A stretch of DNA of 41,050 nucleotides from a bacterium (GTDB lineage: Bacteria > Patescibacteriota > Gracilibacteria > UBA1369 > PNNO01): assembly GCA_013824265.1 (NCBI GenBank), contig PNNO01000001.1:1-41050 (forward strand), written 5' to 3'. Each line of letters starts with the position of its first letter. Position 1 is the stretch's first letter. The translations under genes were made by a program, and so were the position numbers. The notes beneath the pieces were generated by a model, which was given only the letters and a program-made list of their open reading frames with translations, was not told the origin of the DNA and searched no databases. Positions 1-8,770 of the stretch are shown here, piece after piece.

Positions 1-440
1 CTAACAATTTCGTTGTTATAAACATACCAAATTGCATCTTCATATTTATGTCCGGAAATGTCGTACATTGGATCATGTGTAACTACGGGTTCAGATATAA
101 GTTGGGGTTCGGCCACAACCGGATCAAAAGTTTTACTTGTAGGAATCACATAGTCTTCCCACATCCATCCTGTTTTTCCATCTTCAGTAACCAATTTATG
201 CCATCCCTCGGTTTTACCGATAACATGCATAACGGAACCCTGTGGCATTGTTGTTACAACACTTGAATCAACACATGACTGGCCCATAAGCCATGAAGCA
301 CGTGAAGTTTCAACATAAAAATCAGCACTCTCCCATGGAGTGTCCGAGCAAACATCTGTAGCAGATACGGAAGGCACAACAAAAAAGCTGCTTACCAAAA
401 CCAAAGCAACTGTAATCATTACGCCGGACAGTTTTTTCAT
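1..440 (-). CDS. Secreted SH3b/SLH-domain surface protein (3' end cut by window edge)
   Basis: The gene reads leftward from an ATG at 440 and is open to the window edge, so it is incomplete. The first 27 or so residues are a signal peptide (MKKLSGVMIT, then a hydrophobic core, ending near SVSA). Next comes an SH3b-like module of about 65 residues (ETSRASWLMG, then VMHVIGKTEGWHKL and GKTGWMWEDYV), a fold that often binds cell-wall peptides. The last visible residues, MYDISGHKYEDAIWYVYNNE, match the start of an S-layer homology (SLH) domain. It is therefore probably a cell-surface protein held to the envelope by SLH repeats. It is divergent from the RAP gene at 573. The downstream domains cannot be seen. 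Confidence 0.8.
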   Translation of the reverse strand, partial: MKKLSGVMITVALVLVSSFFVVPSVSATDVCSDTPWESADFYVETSRASWLMGQSCVDSSVVTTMPQGSVMHVIGKTEGWHKLVTEDGKTGWMWEDYVIPTSKTFDPVVAEPQLISEPVVTHDPMYDISGHKYEDAIWYVYNNEIV

Positions 441-522
441 ACTTTATAAAAGTTAATTGAATATAAAAGTAATAACGACTTATCAATAATATCATTACAG
501 TAAATCCACGCAAAGCTATTTG

Positions 523-551
523 TTGACAAAAAGCGTCTTTTTATCTATATT
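523..551 (+). promoter_or_regulatory. Sigma70-type promoter for the RAP-domain gene
   Basis: TTGACA lies at 523-528 and TATATT at 546-551, with a 17 bp spacer. The predicted start of transcription is near 558, giving a leader of only about 15 nt before the ATG at 573. No Shine-Dalgarno sequence is seen in that leader. Confidence 0.7.
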
Positions 552-572
552 TGCATCTTTTTTAACAACTTT

Positions 573-1907
573 ATGGATAGATTCGAGAAACTTGTATTAA
601 ACATAGCTGCAGCAACACAACTGGACGACAACTTCCGTAAAGCTGCCAATGAAGATTTTGAAAACTTTTCCGAAGAAGATTATGGCTTCATAAGAGAATA
701 TGTTTTGTCACGCGTAAATGAAGCAACCGTGCGTAATTCCGAATCTCCTGTAGTAAAATTAGAAGAGATGCACCAAGAGATGATTCAAATGATTGAATCA
801 AACCCAATATATATAAAATCCAAAATAAGAGAATGGGCCCTTTCACTACTAAAAGATACAGTTGATACTTTTAACGAAGATTTCAAAACGGAGAAAGAGC
901 TAAATGAAAAAATCCTCAAGACAGTCCAAGATGAACACGAAGGGTTTTACGAAACATTGGCAAAACTAACCCATTTGCTTACTGACAAAGAAGAAGTGGT
1001 CCAAACCGTAAACATCGGGACAATCATGTATCAATTCGGTGAAATGATAAAACAGTCGGAAGAAGTTTTTATTTTTGATGAGGAAATAAAAACTTTCATA
1101 GAGAAAATATTAGAGCTTATAAAAAAATGTAAAAGAAATTTTAACGCACAGGAGATTGGCGGCATAATACACACTCTTCAATACTTACCAGATTGCAAGG
1201 AGACAAGAGCAGTCATTGACGCCGTTTCAAATTCGATTGAACACTACAATCCACCTTTGGATACGCAATGTGTAGGTATGTCATTTTATGGACTGCAGAA
1301 CATGGAAAAATCTCCGGAAGTTATAAGATTCGTTAAAATCATAGACAAAATAATTCAGGAAGAATCAGTTCAGATTGACCCACAAGCTTTATCCAATGCA
1401 TTTTTCGGTCTACAAAATATAATTAATTCCGAAGAATTGAGTAAAATCAAAGAAAAACTTTTATCACAAGCTAGAGGTTTAAACCCGGAAGAAGTCGAAA
1501 CTACAACGCTTTTATCGTTTATTCAGGCATTTAAAATAATCGGGCTAAAAATCCCAGATCAGTTATGGGCAAAATATATACAGTATACAAAAACTTACGA
1601 AGGCAGAGCGTTCGCTTCCGATTGGGAAAAAAGAATTTTCAACAACATTCAGGGACGCTTTAAATATTATTATGGGTCTCACAATTACTATGTAGATGGA
1701 TTCGAACTTGATATATATTTTAGAGAATCAAAAATCAATATAGAACTGGACGGCCCACACCATGCTTTGAACTCTCCATACCAAGAAAAACGCGACGATT
1801 ATCTTTCTCAAAGGCATAATATAAAAATAATAAGGATACCTTACGGAATAATAGAAAACGAAGATTTAATTATGGATATGCTATCGCCAATAATAAAGAG
1901 ATGCTAA
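573..1907 (+). CDS. OPR-like helical-repeat protein with C-terminal RAP domain
   Basis: This 444-aa protein has no signal peptide or membrane segment. The C-terminus (about residues 370-435) fits a RAP domain, a restriction-endonuclease-like fold linked to RNA binding: FELDIYF near 375, then IELDGPHHA near 390-399, then KRDDYL and IIRIPY. Residues about 189-330 hold at least three helical repeats of roughly 35-40 residues with lines such as QEIGGIIHTLQYL, QCVGMSFYGLQNM and QALSNAFFGLQNI. These resemble the octotricopeptide (OPR)-type repeats that precede RAP domains in chloroplast and mitochondrial RNA-maturation proteins and in a few intracellular bacteria. The likely role is sequence-specific RNA binding or cleavage; the target is unknown. 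The gene is convergent with RNase Y, and its TAA overlaps the RNase Y terminator. Confidence 0.75.
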   Translation: MDRFEKLVLNIAAATQLDDNFRKAANEDFENFSEEDYGFIREYVLSRVNEATVRNSESPVVKLEEMHQEMIQMIESNPIYIKSKIREWALSLLKDTVDTFNEDFKTEKELNEKILKTVQDEHEGFYETLAKLTHLLTDKEEVVQTVNIGTIMYQFGEMIKQSEEVFIFDEEIKTFIEKILELIKKCKRNFNAQEIGGIIHTLQYLPDCKETRAVIDAVSNSIEHYNPPLDTQCVGMSFYGLQNMEKSPEVIRFVKIIDKIIQEESVQIDPQALSNAFFGLQNIINSEELSKIKEKLLSQARGLNPEEVETTTLLSFIQAFKIIGLKIPDQLWAKYIQYTKTYEGRAFASDWEKRIFNNIQGRFKYYYGSHNYYVDGFELDIYFRESKINIELDGPHHALNSPYQEKRDDYLSQRHNIKIIRIPYGIIENEDLIMDMLSPIIKRC

Positions 1908-1944
1908 AAAAAGCGGCCGCAAATCACAAGTGATTCACGGCCAC
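1906..1944 (-). terminator. Rho-independent terminator of rny
   Basis: An imperfect 15-bp inverted repeat pairs 1913-1927 with 1930-1944 around a tight CAAG turn. It is followed on the minus strand by seven U (A1906-A1912 on the plus strand). The hairpin sits between the two convergent stop codons, and the U tract overlaps the RAP gene's TAA. Confidence 0.8.
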
Positions 1945-1948
1945 AAAA

Positions 1949-3475
1949 CTATTTCGCAAACTCTTCAGCTCTTGTTTCTCTCATAACGTTTACCTTTATC
2001 TGACCCGGATATTGCAGATCGTGTTCAATCTTTCTTGTTATGTCATGAGAAAGTTTAACGGCACCAAGATCGTCAACCTTTGCAGGATTCAAGAAAATGC
2101 GAACCTCTGTTCCGGCCTGAATAGCATAAGCTTTTTCAACGCCTTCAAAAGATTTACAAACATTTTCAAGCTCCTCAAGTCTCTTAATGTAGTTATCAAG
2201 ATTGTCTTTATCCGCACCCGGACGAGCATTGGCAATTGCGTTTGCAGCAGAAACTATCATAGCTTCAATCGTCCTTGGTTCAGGATCACCATGATGAGCC
2301 TCAATTGCATGCACAACTCTTTCATCAAGTCCGAATTTCTTTGCAATATCGCGACCTATAGTTGCGTGATGACCTTGTATTTCATGATCAACTGCTTTGC
2401 CGATATCATGAAGAAGTCCGGCTCTCTTTGCGATATTAACATCAGCTCCAAGTTCGGAAGCCAAATTAGCCGCAAGATAAGCAACCTCCATAGAATGCTT
2501 AAGCGCGTTTTGTCCGTAACTTACTCTAAATTTAAGTCTTCCCAAAAGCTTAATTAAATTTGGATGAAGACCTGCAACACCTGTATCAAAAGCGGCTTTT
2601 TCTCCAAGCTCTTTTATAAGAGCGGCAACTTCTTCCTTAACCTTATTATATAGCTCCTCGATTCTTGCCGGATGGATTCGTCCATCCTCAATAAGTCTCT
2701 CAAGAGTAACTTTGGCGATATATCTTCTAACAAGATCGAATCCCGCGATAACAATTGATCCCGGAGTATCATCAACAATCACGTCGATACCCGTTATTTC
2801 TTCGAATGTATTAATATTTCGTCCTTCACGTCCGATAATTCGTCCCTTCATGTCGTCGGAAGGAAGACTAACTATGGTTGCGGTAGATTCAACCGTTGTA
2901 TCAGCGGCATACTTTTGAATGGCTTCGGCGATTATATATCTGGCCTTTTGTTCAGCCTGTTCTTTAACGTCTTTTTCGGTCTTTCTTATCTGTTCAACAA
3001 GTATCTCCCTTGTGTCTTCTTCGACTTTTTTAAGAAGGATTTCTTTTGCATCTTCTTTTGACATCTGTGCAACTTTTTCAAGCTCAGCCTCCTGCATTTC
3101 CTGAATTTTCTGCACTTCTTCGCGAAGACGTTTTACGGAAGTAACCTTGTTTTCAAGTTCTTCTTTTAACTTATCGGCATCTTCGGATTTCTTTTCGAGA
3201 GTCTGCTCTTTCTGAACAAGACGCTCTTCAATTTTCTGCAATTGTTCGCGTTTTCTTCTCTCTTCTTTTTTTGCTTCATCCTGAATTTTGAAAGCGTTAT
3301 TTTTCGCATCCAGAAGAACTTCACTAGCTTTGTTTTGCGCATTTTTCAACATCTGCGCGCTTTTTTCAGCAAGATCTTTGTTTTTCTCCTCAACAAGTTT
3401 TTTTCGGTAGACATAGCCAACCGCCCCACCAGCAGAGAGACCAACAATGACCAATAGAATTGTCAATGTGTCCAT
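1949..3475 (-). CDS. rny: Ribonuclease Y
   Basis: A 508-aa membrane-anchored endoribonuclease that starts mRNA decay at the inner face of the membrane. The domains appear in the family order: an N-terminal transmembrane helix (about 4-22), a long charged coiled coil (about 25-190), a KH RNA-binding domain (GRIIGREGRNINTFEEITG) and an HD phosphodiesterase domain with LLHDIGKAVDHE and HHATIGRDIA supplying the metal-binding His/Asp residues. Length and layout match family members of about 510-520 aa. The gene stands alone, ends in TAG and has its own terminator. No Shine-Dalgarno sequence precedes the ATG. Confidence 0.97.
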   Translation of the reverse strand: MDTLTILLVIVGLSAGGAVGYVYRKKLVEEKNKDLAEKSAQMLKNAQNKASEVLLDAKNNAFKIQDEAKKEERRKREQLQKIEERLVQKEQTLEKKSEDADKLKEELENKVTSVKRLREEVQKIQEMQEAELEKVAQMSKEDAKEILLKKVEEDTREILVEQIRKTEKDVKEQAEQKARYIIAEAIQKYAADTTVESTATIVSLPSDDMKGRIIGREGRNINTFEEITGIDVIVDDTPGSIVIAGFDLVRRYIAKVTLERLIEDGRIHPARIEELYNKVKEEVAALIKELGEKAAFDTGVAGLHPNLIKLLGRLKFRVSYGQNALKHSMEVAYLAANLASELGADVNIAKRAGLLHDIGKAVDHEIQGHHATIGRDIAKKFGLDERVVHAIEAHHGDPEPRTIEAMIVSAANAIANARPGADKDNLDNYIKRLEELENVCKSFEGVEKAYAIQAGTEVRIFLNPAKVDDLGAVKLSHDITRKIEHDLQYPGQIKVNVMRETRAEEFAK

Positions 3476-3771
3476 AATAAAGAGTTAGTGCTTTGTACAC
3501 CGACCCAAGTAACCTGTGATGAAAACGAAATGTATTCCTACAGAACGCATCGAGACTAAAACTTAAGTCTCAAGGCGCTTATACTTTAAATTTTTTCTAT
3601 TAAGATTGCGTTGTTTTATTATCATGCAATATACTCTCTTAACTTCGTTTTCTCTTATTACTTAGACCAATCTACGTTAATAATTATCCTCATTAAAGGT
3701 ACTTGATCCGATATTAAAAGTCAATGAAGTTATTTAATAATTTTTTAAGATTTTTTTCATAACTCAAACGT
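3476..3771. other. Divergent intergenic region, no gene seen
   Basis: These 296 bp separate rny from the lamin-tail gene. No ORF or RNA gene was recognised. A small hairpin (GAGACT 3552-3557 with AGTCTC 3566-3571) and several AT-rich stretches are present. No convincing -35/-10 pair was found on either strand, although promoters for both genes must lie here. Confidence 0.5.
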
Positions 3772-5766
3772 ATGATGAAGATCCTTCTTATTATAAATTC
3801 TATGAGAATTACCGTCATTACTTACATAACAACCTCTCTGCTGTTCTTATACGGCATATTGGCCCAAAGAGCATTTGCAAACGATGCTACTCCGGATCCG
3901 GAAATCATCCAATTTCCTTATATTCTTATAACTGAAGTTGGATTTAAAAACAGTGAGCAAGACACCATAGTCCTGCAGGTTGTTGACGACATGAATGACG
4001 GACAAGGCTCTAAAATCAAAGGTCTGTCTTTAAAAGATGATTCGGTTTTTTTCAAACTGGACGAAGACATATATATAAAGAGCGGAGAAAAAATACTCAT
4101 TTCACTTAAAAATGATACCCAAGAAATATTAACCGTTGAGGATGAATTGAAAATCAATTTAACCAAAAGCGGCCTTACCGGGACAACAGAACAATTAATT
4201 TTATTGGACGGAAACAATGAAGTAATTGACGCTGTCTGCTGGGCAAGCAGCACTCCAACTGCGACAGAAATAAAAGAGCTCGATGATCTTTTTCTCAAAA
4301 AAGGATGGGATAGTAAAGAAATAACTTCATGCATCGATAGCGACAAAATAGGAACAAATCAAACAGTTTGGAGGAAGAATCTAATCGACACAAACAGCAA
4401 AGAAGACTGGGAGATTAAAATTATAGAAGAACCAACGACAGAAGAAGAGACAGGTACTATAACAGCTTCTGATGACATTACAACAGCCGACGGAACAGAT
4501 GGAAATATGGATGAAGAAGAAATAGATCTTGAAATTTGTGCCGACGAAATAATAATAAGTGAATTTTTACCAAATCCGGAAGGCAAAGATTCCGGGCAGG
4601 AATGGATAGAAATTATGAATTCTTCGGGAGCTGAGTGTTCCCTATATGGTTGGGCGATCGATGACCAGGAAGGCGGCAGTAAAATATATCAGATAGAATC
4701 CACAGACCTGATTCCAACAGGCGGATATCTGCTGCTGCCATCCTGGAAAACGAAACTTAACCTAAATAACAGCGAAGACTCAATAAGGATTTTTAATCAA
4801 AACAATAAATTAACGGATGAAGTAATTTATAAGAGCTCACCTGAAAATAAAAGTTACGCTCTAAATAAAAATACAGGTGATTTTTTGTGGACATCACAGC
4901 TATCCCCTTTGATGGAAAATATATTTGACACTGAAGAGGCGGAAACAGATGAAGACGATGATGACAACGAAAGTAGTACGTCAAAAAAGACAACAAGCAC
5001 AAAAAAAAGTACATCAAAAATCACAAATGGGACACTCTCCGATTATGTTTATATTACAGAGATACTTCCAAACCCTGAAGGACAGGACAAAGGTCTGGAA
5101 TGGATTGAAATTTTTAATGATTCGGAAGATTCGGTAAAACTTGGCAATTGGAAAATTGAGACAAGCAGCAAAACTTACATTTTTGAAAATATAATAATCG
5201 AGAAACAATCATACATTGTTCTGTCAGACGCTGATTTGGGATTTTCAATTAAGAATTCGGATGAAACTTTTACCCTAAAGGACTTCAACGACAACGAGAT
5301 ATCAAGCGTGCAGTATGAAAAAGTTTCAGAAGCAAAATCTTTTATGGAAGCAACCAATATTGAAGGTGAAAATTCAACCAAATATTGGACGTGGACCGAC
5401 AAACCTACCCCCGGAGAAAAGAATTATGTCACCTACACATACACAGGTGAAATTGAAAATTTTGATCCGATTAAAAGCACCCTAAGGATCCTCTCCGAAG
5501 AAGAAAATATGGATATTCAGGTATTAATAACCGGCGATGAACTTTTGGACTCAATATTTACACAGGGCACAAAAATAAAAGTTAAGATAAAACTGGAAAA
5601 CGAAAAATTTATCCTTGAAGAGTACGAAATTCTGGAAGAATCAAAGGTAGAGAATCAAAAAAAAGATTCAAATAATCTTTTGTACATAATAATTTCTTCA
5701 CTTCCGCCTATTGGGTTTTTAGGATATTCCGCAGTCAAGAAATTCGGACTTATAAAAATTGTATAA
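3772..5766 (+). CDS. Secreted protein with three lamin-tail-like domains and a C-terminal membrane anchor
   Basis: This 664-aa exported protein has a signal peptide of about 37 residues (cleavage likely after AFA). Two clear lamin-tail (LTD) immunoglobulin-like domains follow the same pattern: ISEFLPNPEGKDSGQEWIEI from about 261, and ITEILPNPEGQDKGLEWIEI from about 428. A weaker one begins at ITEVGF near residue 53. Acidic and Ser/Thr/Lys-rich linkers (about 215-255 and 385-423) separate them, and a small beta-rich module (about 548-615) precedes a single transmembrane helix (about 637-656) with a short basic tail. The layout suggests a rod-like envelope protein anchored in the membrane. LTDs in bacteria often accompany secreted nucleases or surface proteins, but no enzyme domain is seen here. 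Function is unknown. Confidence 0.75.
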   Translation: MMKILLIINSMRITVITYITTSLLFLYGILAQRAFANDATPDPEIIQFPYILITEVGFKNSEQDTIVLQVVDDMNDGQGSKIKGLSLKDDSVFFKLDEDIYIKSGEKILISLKNDTQEILTVEDELKINLTKSGLTGTTEQLILLDGNNEVIDAVCWASSTPTATEIKELDDLFLKKGWDSKEITSCIDSDKIGTNQTVWRKNLIDTNSKEDWEIKIIEEPTTEEETGTITASDDITTADGTDGNMDEEEIDLEICADEIIISEFLPNPEGKDSGQEWIEIMNSSGAECSLYGWAIDDQEGGSKIYQIESTDLIPTGGYLLLPSWKTKLNLNNSEDSIRIFNQNNKLTDEVIYKSSPENKSYALNKNTGDFLWTSQLSPLMENIFDTEEAETDEDDDDNESSTSKKTTSTKKSTSKITNGTLSDYVYITEILPNPEGQDKGLEWIEIFNDSEDSVKLGNWKIETSSKTYIFENIIIEKQSYIVLSDADLGFSIKNSDETFTLKDFNDNEISSVQYEKVSEAKSFMEATNIEGENSTKYWTWTDKPTPGEKNYVTYTYTGEIENFDPIKSTLRILSEEENMDIQVLITGDELLDSIFTQGTKIKVKIKLENEKFILEEYEILEESKVENQKKDSNNLLYIIISSLPPIGFLGYSAVKKFGLIKIV

Positions 5767-5788
5767 AATACACTTTATAAAGTATAAT
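5759..5788 (+). promoter_or_regulatory. Promoter for the dsbA-like/P-type ATPase operon
   Basis: TATAAT is at 5783-5788, with TTGTAT at 5759-5764 and an 18 bp spacer. The -35 overlaps the stop codon of the lamin-tail gene. The predicted leader before the ATG at 5825 is about 30 nt. Confidence 0.55.
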
Positions 5789-5824
5789 GAACGCTGAAAT
5801 ATTCATTAACCTTCTTTTTAATAT

Positions 5825-6553
5825 ATGGAAATTCACGAAGAAGAAAGGGGTAATTTTTGGCGTAATGCAGCCCTCGTGTTAATCGGCCTTTTTATCGGAT
5901 ACATAATAGGACGCTTTGAATTGACTACAATCACGATAAAAAACAACCAGGCTGTGCCTGCTAAAAACACAGTTAACGAAGTGCAAAACGCAAATACAAA
6001 TACGGAAGAGGCAACAAATCAGTTAGTTGTAAGTGCAGATGACGATCCTTATATTGGGCAGGAAGAAGCTGCAATAACAATTATAGATTTTAGTGACTAC
6101 CAGTGTCCATTCTGTGCAAAATTTTATTCGGAAATATTCCCACAGCTAAAAACAGACTATATACAGACCGGAAAAGTTAAATATGTGTTCAGAGATTTTC
6201 CTTTGAATATACATCCAAAAGCTCAATATGCCCACTACGCGGCAGAATGCTCTAAGGAACAAAACAAGTATTGGGAAATGCACGATATGCTTTTTGAAAA
6301 ACAGGGAGAATGGAGCGAGGCCGAAGATCTAGTTGAAACCTTCACTTTATATGCAGGCGAAATCAAACTGAATACAACAAACTTTAAAAATTGTATGACT
6401 TCGGAAACATATAGAGATGAAATCGCCAAAGATAAAGCGGATGGCGTTTCTTACGGAGTAAAAGGAACTCCAACAATTATAATCAACGGTAAGTTGATAA
6501 GAGGCATCAGTACCTACGAGCAACTTAAACAATTACTTGAAAAAGAACTGTAA
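5825..6553 (+). CDS. DsbA-family thiol:disulfide oxidoreductase, membrane-anchored
   Basis: A 242-aa protein with a charged N-terminus, one transmembrane helix (about 14-33), a low-complexity linker and a DsbA/BdbD-type thioredoxin fold facing outward. The redox motif CPFC lies at residues 94-97 (FSDYQCPFCAKFY). The cis-proline loop is GVKGTPTI near 218, and the helical insert (HYAAECSKEQNKYWEMHD) is typical of the family. It probably forms or exchanges disulfides in exported proteins. It starts the operon with the P-type ATPase, whose ATG follows the stop after 3 bp. The link between the two is inferred from position only; a role in keeping extracytoplasmic metal or cysteine ligands in the right redox state is possible. 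Confidence 0.9.
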   Translation: MEIHEEERGNFWRNAALVLIGLFIGYIIGRFELTTITIKNNQAVPAKNTVNEVQNANTNTEEATNQLVVSADDDPYIGQEEAAITIIDFSDYQCPFCAKFYSEIFPQLKTDYIQTGKVKYVFRDFPLNIHPKAQYAHYAAECSKEQNKYWEMHDMLFEKQGEWSEAEDLVETFTLYAGEIKLNTTNFKNCMTSETYRDEIAKDKADGVSYGVKGTPTIIINGKLIRGISTYEQLKQLLEKEL

Positions 6554-6556
6554 ACT

Positions 6557-8770
6557 ATGGAAAATCTTACGCTGTCAGTATCAAAGATGCACTGCGCAAC
6601 TTGTGCTCAGAAAATAGAGAAAGAGCTTTCGGGAACAAAGGGTATTCTTAGCGTTGTCGTCAATTTTTCAAATGAACAAGCATCACTTACCTTTGATGAA
6701 CAAGTAATAGATGAGAAAAAGATAATCAAAATAATAGAGAAAATAGGATATCTGGCGGAAGTTAATTTAACCGAGAACGAAAGACAAAAAGAAAGAAAAA
6801 GAGAGATGAAAATAATTGCGCTAAAACTTGTTTTGGCAACTTTGCTTTCTTTAATAACTCTAACGAGTCCATTTTACAAATCATACATTCCAGCGCTTTC
6901 CCCTAGGGTAATTGACGCTGCATTGCTTTTATTAACTTTGTCAGTTGTATATATAGGTGCAAAAGGCGTTTTAAAATCGGCATTCAACTCGTTTAAAAAT
7001 CTTAAAACAGATCCACAACTGTTAAAAGGAACCGGGTTGGCCATTTTTATTGTTTATGCATTCCTGCTTGTTATGTTTCCATCCATGCATAAAGAACTTT
7101 CAAGATTCACTGTTTTAAGCACCATTAACGTAATATCCGTTGTAATACTTGCAATAGAATGGATAAAACTTTCATACGAAGCGCAATTTAAAGAGAGCTA
7201 TGAAACCCTTATTGGAATGCAACCAAAAAGGGCAAGAGTCGTAAGACACGGAACGGAAATGGAACTGGACATCACACAAATTAAAATTGGAGACATTATA
7301 AAAATTAAACCCGGAGAAAAAGTTCCTGTAGACGGTGTAATCATTGAGGGTTCAACGGAAGTAAACGAAATGATGATAGTCGGGACAATAACCCCAACTG
7401 AGAAGTCCGTCGGAGATGAAGTTATTACCGGCACAATTAACGGTAAAAACACCATAGTAATAAAAACAACTCAAGTTGGCGAAAACAACACGGTAAACCA
7501 AATAATCAGTCACGTTAGTGAAGCCAAAAAATATCCAAGTTCAAAAGAAAAAAATGCCAAGACTATAGAAAAAGTATTTACGATTGCTTCACTTATTATT
7601 GCTATTGGACTTTTTGTGTTCTGGACTGTTTGGGGAGCTCCATTATTTGTTGGACTGTTTAGCGCGTGCTCATTTTTGCTTATATCAAATCCGGAACTAT
7701 TTACTCAAGGAACATTTATTCCAATAACTTTCGCTATTGAAAGACTTGCTCTAAACGGCATTGTTTTTAAAGGAGGCAGAGCTCTTGAAACAGCAAATAA
7801 CGTTGACCATGTAATTTTCGACAAAACCGGAATACTTACAAAAGGCACACCGGAAATAAACAATATAGTTTCAAAACCCGGATTCAACGAAAAAAGATTT
7901 TTGATTCTTATCGGCTCACTTGAAAATGCTTCAACGCATCCATTCGGAGAAGCCATAGTTAATTATGTAAAAAACGAAAAGATTGAGATGAAAAAACCTT
8001 CAGGTGTGAAAACTCTGGAAGGACTGGGTATTTTGGGCATTGTAGACGGAGAAGAAGTTATCGCCGGAAACATGAGGCTGATGGAAAAATCCAACGTCCA
8101 AATGAACGAAGAACTGGTACATAAAGCAGACATACTTTCAAAGAACGTAAAAACGCCAATATATGTTGCAAGAAACAGAGAGCTTATAGGAATAATCGGA
8201 ATCGCAGATTCAATAAAAGAATTCTCAAAAGAAGCGATAATGATGTTGAAAAAAGGAAACTATAAATTAACTTTAATAACCGGAGATAACAGCAGAATAG
8301 CTGAATACATAGCTGAAGAAGTCAGAATAAAATCTGTAGTGGCTGATCTTGTTCAGCATGAAAAATCAGAATACATAGCTTCTCTTCAAGAAAAAGGAGA
8401 CATAGTTGCATTCGTTGGAAACGGAATAAATGATGCCCCAATACTTGCGCAGGCAAATCTTGGAATGGCGTCAGGAGCGGGAAATAATGTTGGACTTGAA
8501 GAATCGGATGTCACCCTACTAAGTGATAATTTGCTTCATGTTGATAAAGCACTAACAACATCTAAAAGAATATTCCGTGCTGTTAATCAAAACTTTTGGT
8601 TCTCGGTTTTATATAACACTTCAGCGTTAGTAGTTGTTTCCGGAATCATTTACCCAACTTTCAACGTAATTCTGCATCCAATTTTTGCACCCATAATAAT
8701 GGGAGCATACAACGTCTGGATGCTTAATAAAACAGCTAAAATCAAACAGGAAACTTCGTTTAATTTTTAA
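6557..8770 (+). CDS. P1B-type (heavy-metal) P-type ATPase homologue with degenerate key motifs
   Basis: A 737-aa protein with the overall plan of CopA/ZntA-type ATPases: an N-terminal HMA domain (KMHCATCAQ, Cys13 and Cys16), paired membrane helices, an actuator domain, a phosphorylation/nucleotide domain and C-terminal helices. The phosphorylation site DKTG (Asp422), His-Pro (461-462), TGDN and GIND (Asp626) are present. Several residues expected to be invariant are changed. The actuator TGE is VGT (275-277), the membrane CPC metal site aligns to NPE (378-380), GDGIND reads GNGIND (Asn622), and the TM8 MxxSS metal residues read MGAY. The frame is intact, so this is not a decayed pseudogene. 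It may be an ATPase of altered specificity or a non-transporting homologue. Cotranscribed with the DsbA-like gene. Confidence 0.88.
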   Translation: MENLTLSVSKMHCATCAQKIEKELSGTKGILSVVVNFSNEQASLTFDEQVIDEKKIIKIIEKIGYLAEVNLTENERQKERKREMKIIALKLVLATLLSLITLTSPFYKSYIPALSPRVIDAALLLLTLSVVYIGAKGVLKSAFNSFKNLKTDPQLLKGTGLAIFIVYAFLLVMFPSMHKELSRFTVLSTINVISVVILAIEWIKLSYEAQFKESYETLIGMQPKRARVVRHGTEMELDITQIKIGDIIKIKPGEKVPVDGVIIEGSTEVNEMMIVGTITPTEKSVGDEVITGTINGKNTIVIKTTQVGENNTVNQIISHVSEAKKYPSSKEKNAKTIEKVFTIASLIIAIGLFVFWTVWGAPLFVGLFSACSFLLISNPELFTQGTFIPITFAIERLALNGIVFKGGRALETANNVDHVIFDKTGILTKGTPEINNIVSKPGFNEKRFLILIGSLENASTHPFGEAIVNYVKNEKIEMKKPSGVKTLEGLGILGIVDGEEVIAGNMRLMEKSNVQMNEELVHKADILSKNVKTPIYVARNRELIGIIGIADSIKEFSKEAIMMLKKGNYKLTLITGDNSRIAEYIAEEVRIKSVVADLVQHEKSEYIASLQEKGDIVAFVGNGINDAPILAQANLGMASGAGNNVGLEESDVTLLSDNLLHVDKALTTSKRIFRAVNQNFWFSVLYNTSALVVVSGIIYPTFNVILHPIFAPIIMGAYNVWMLNKTAKIKQETSFNF

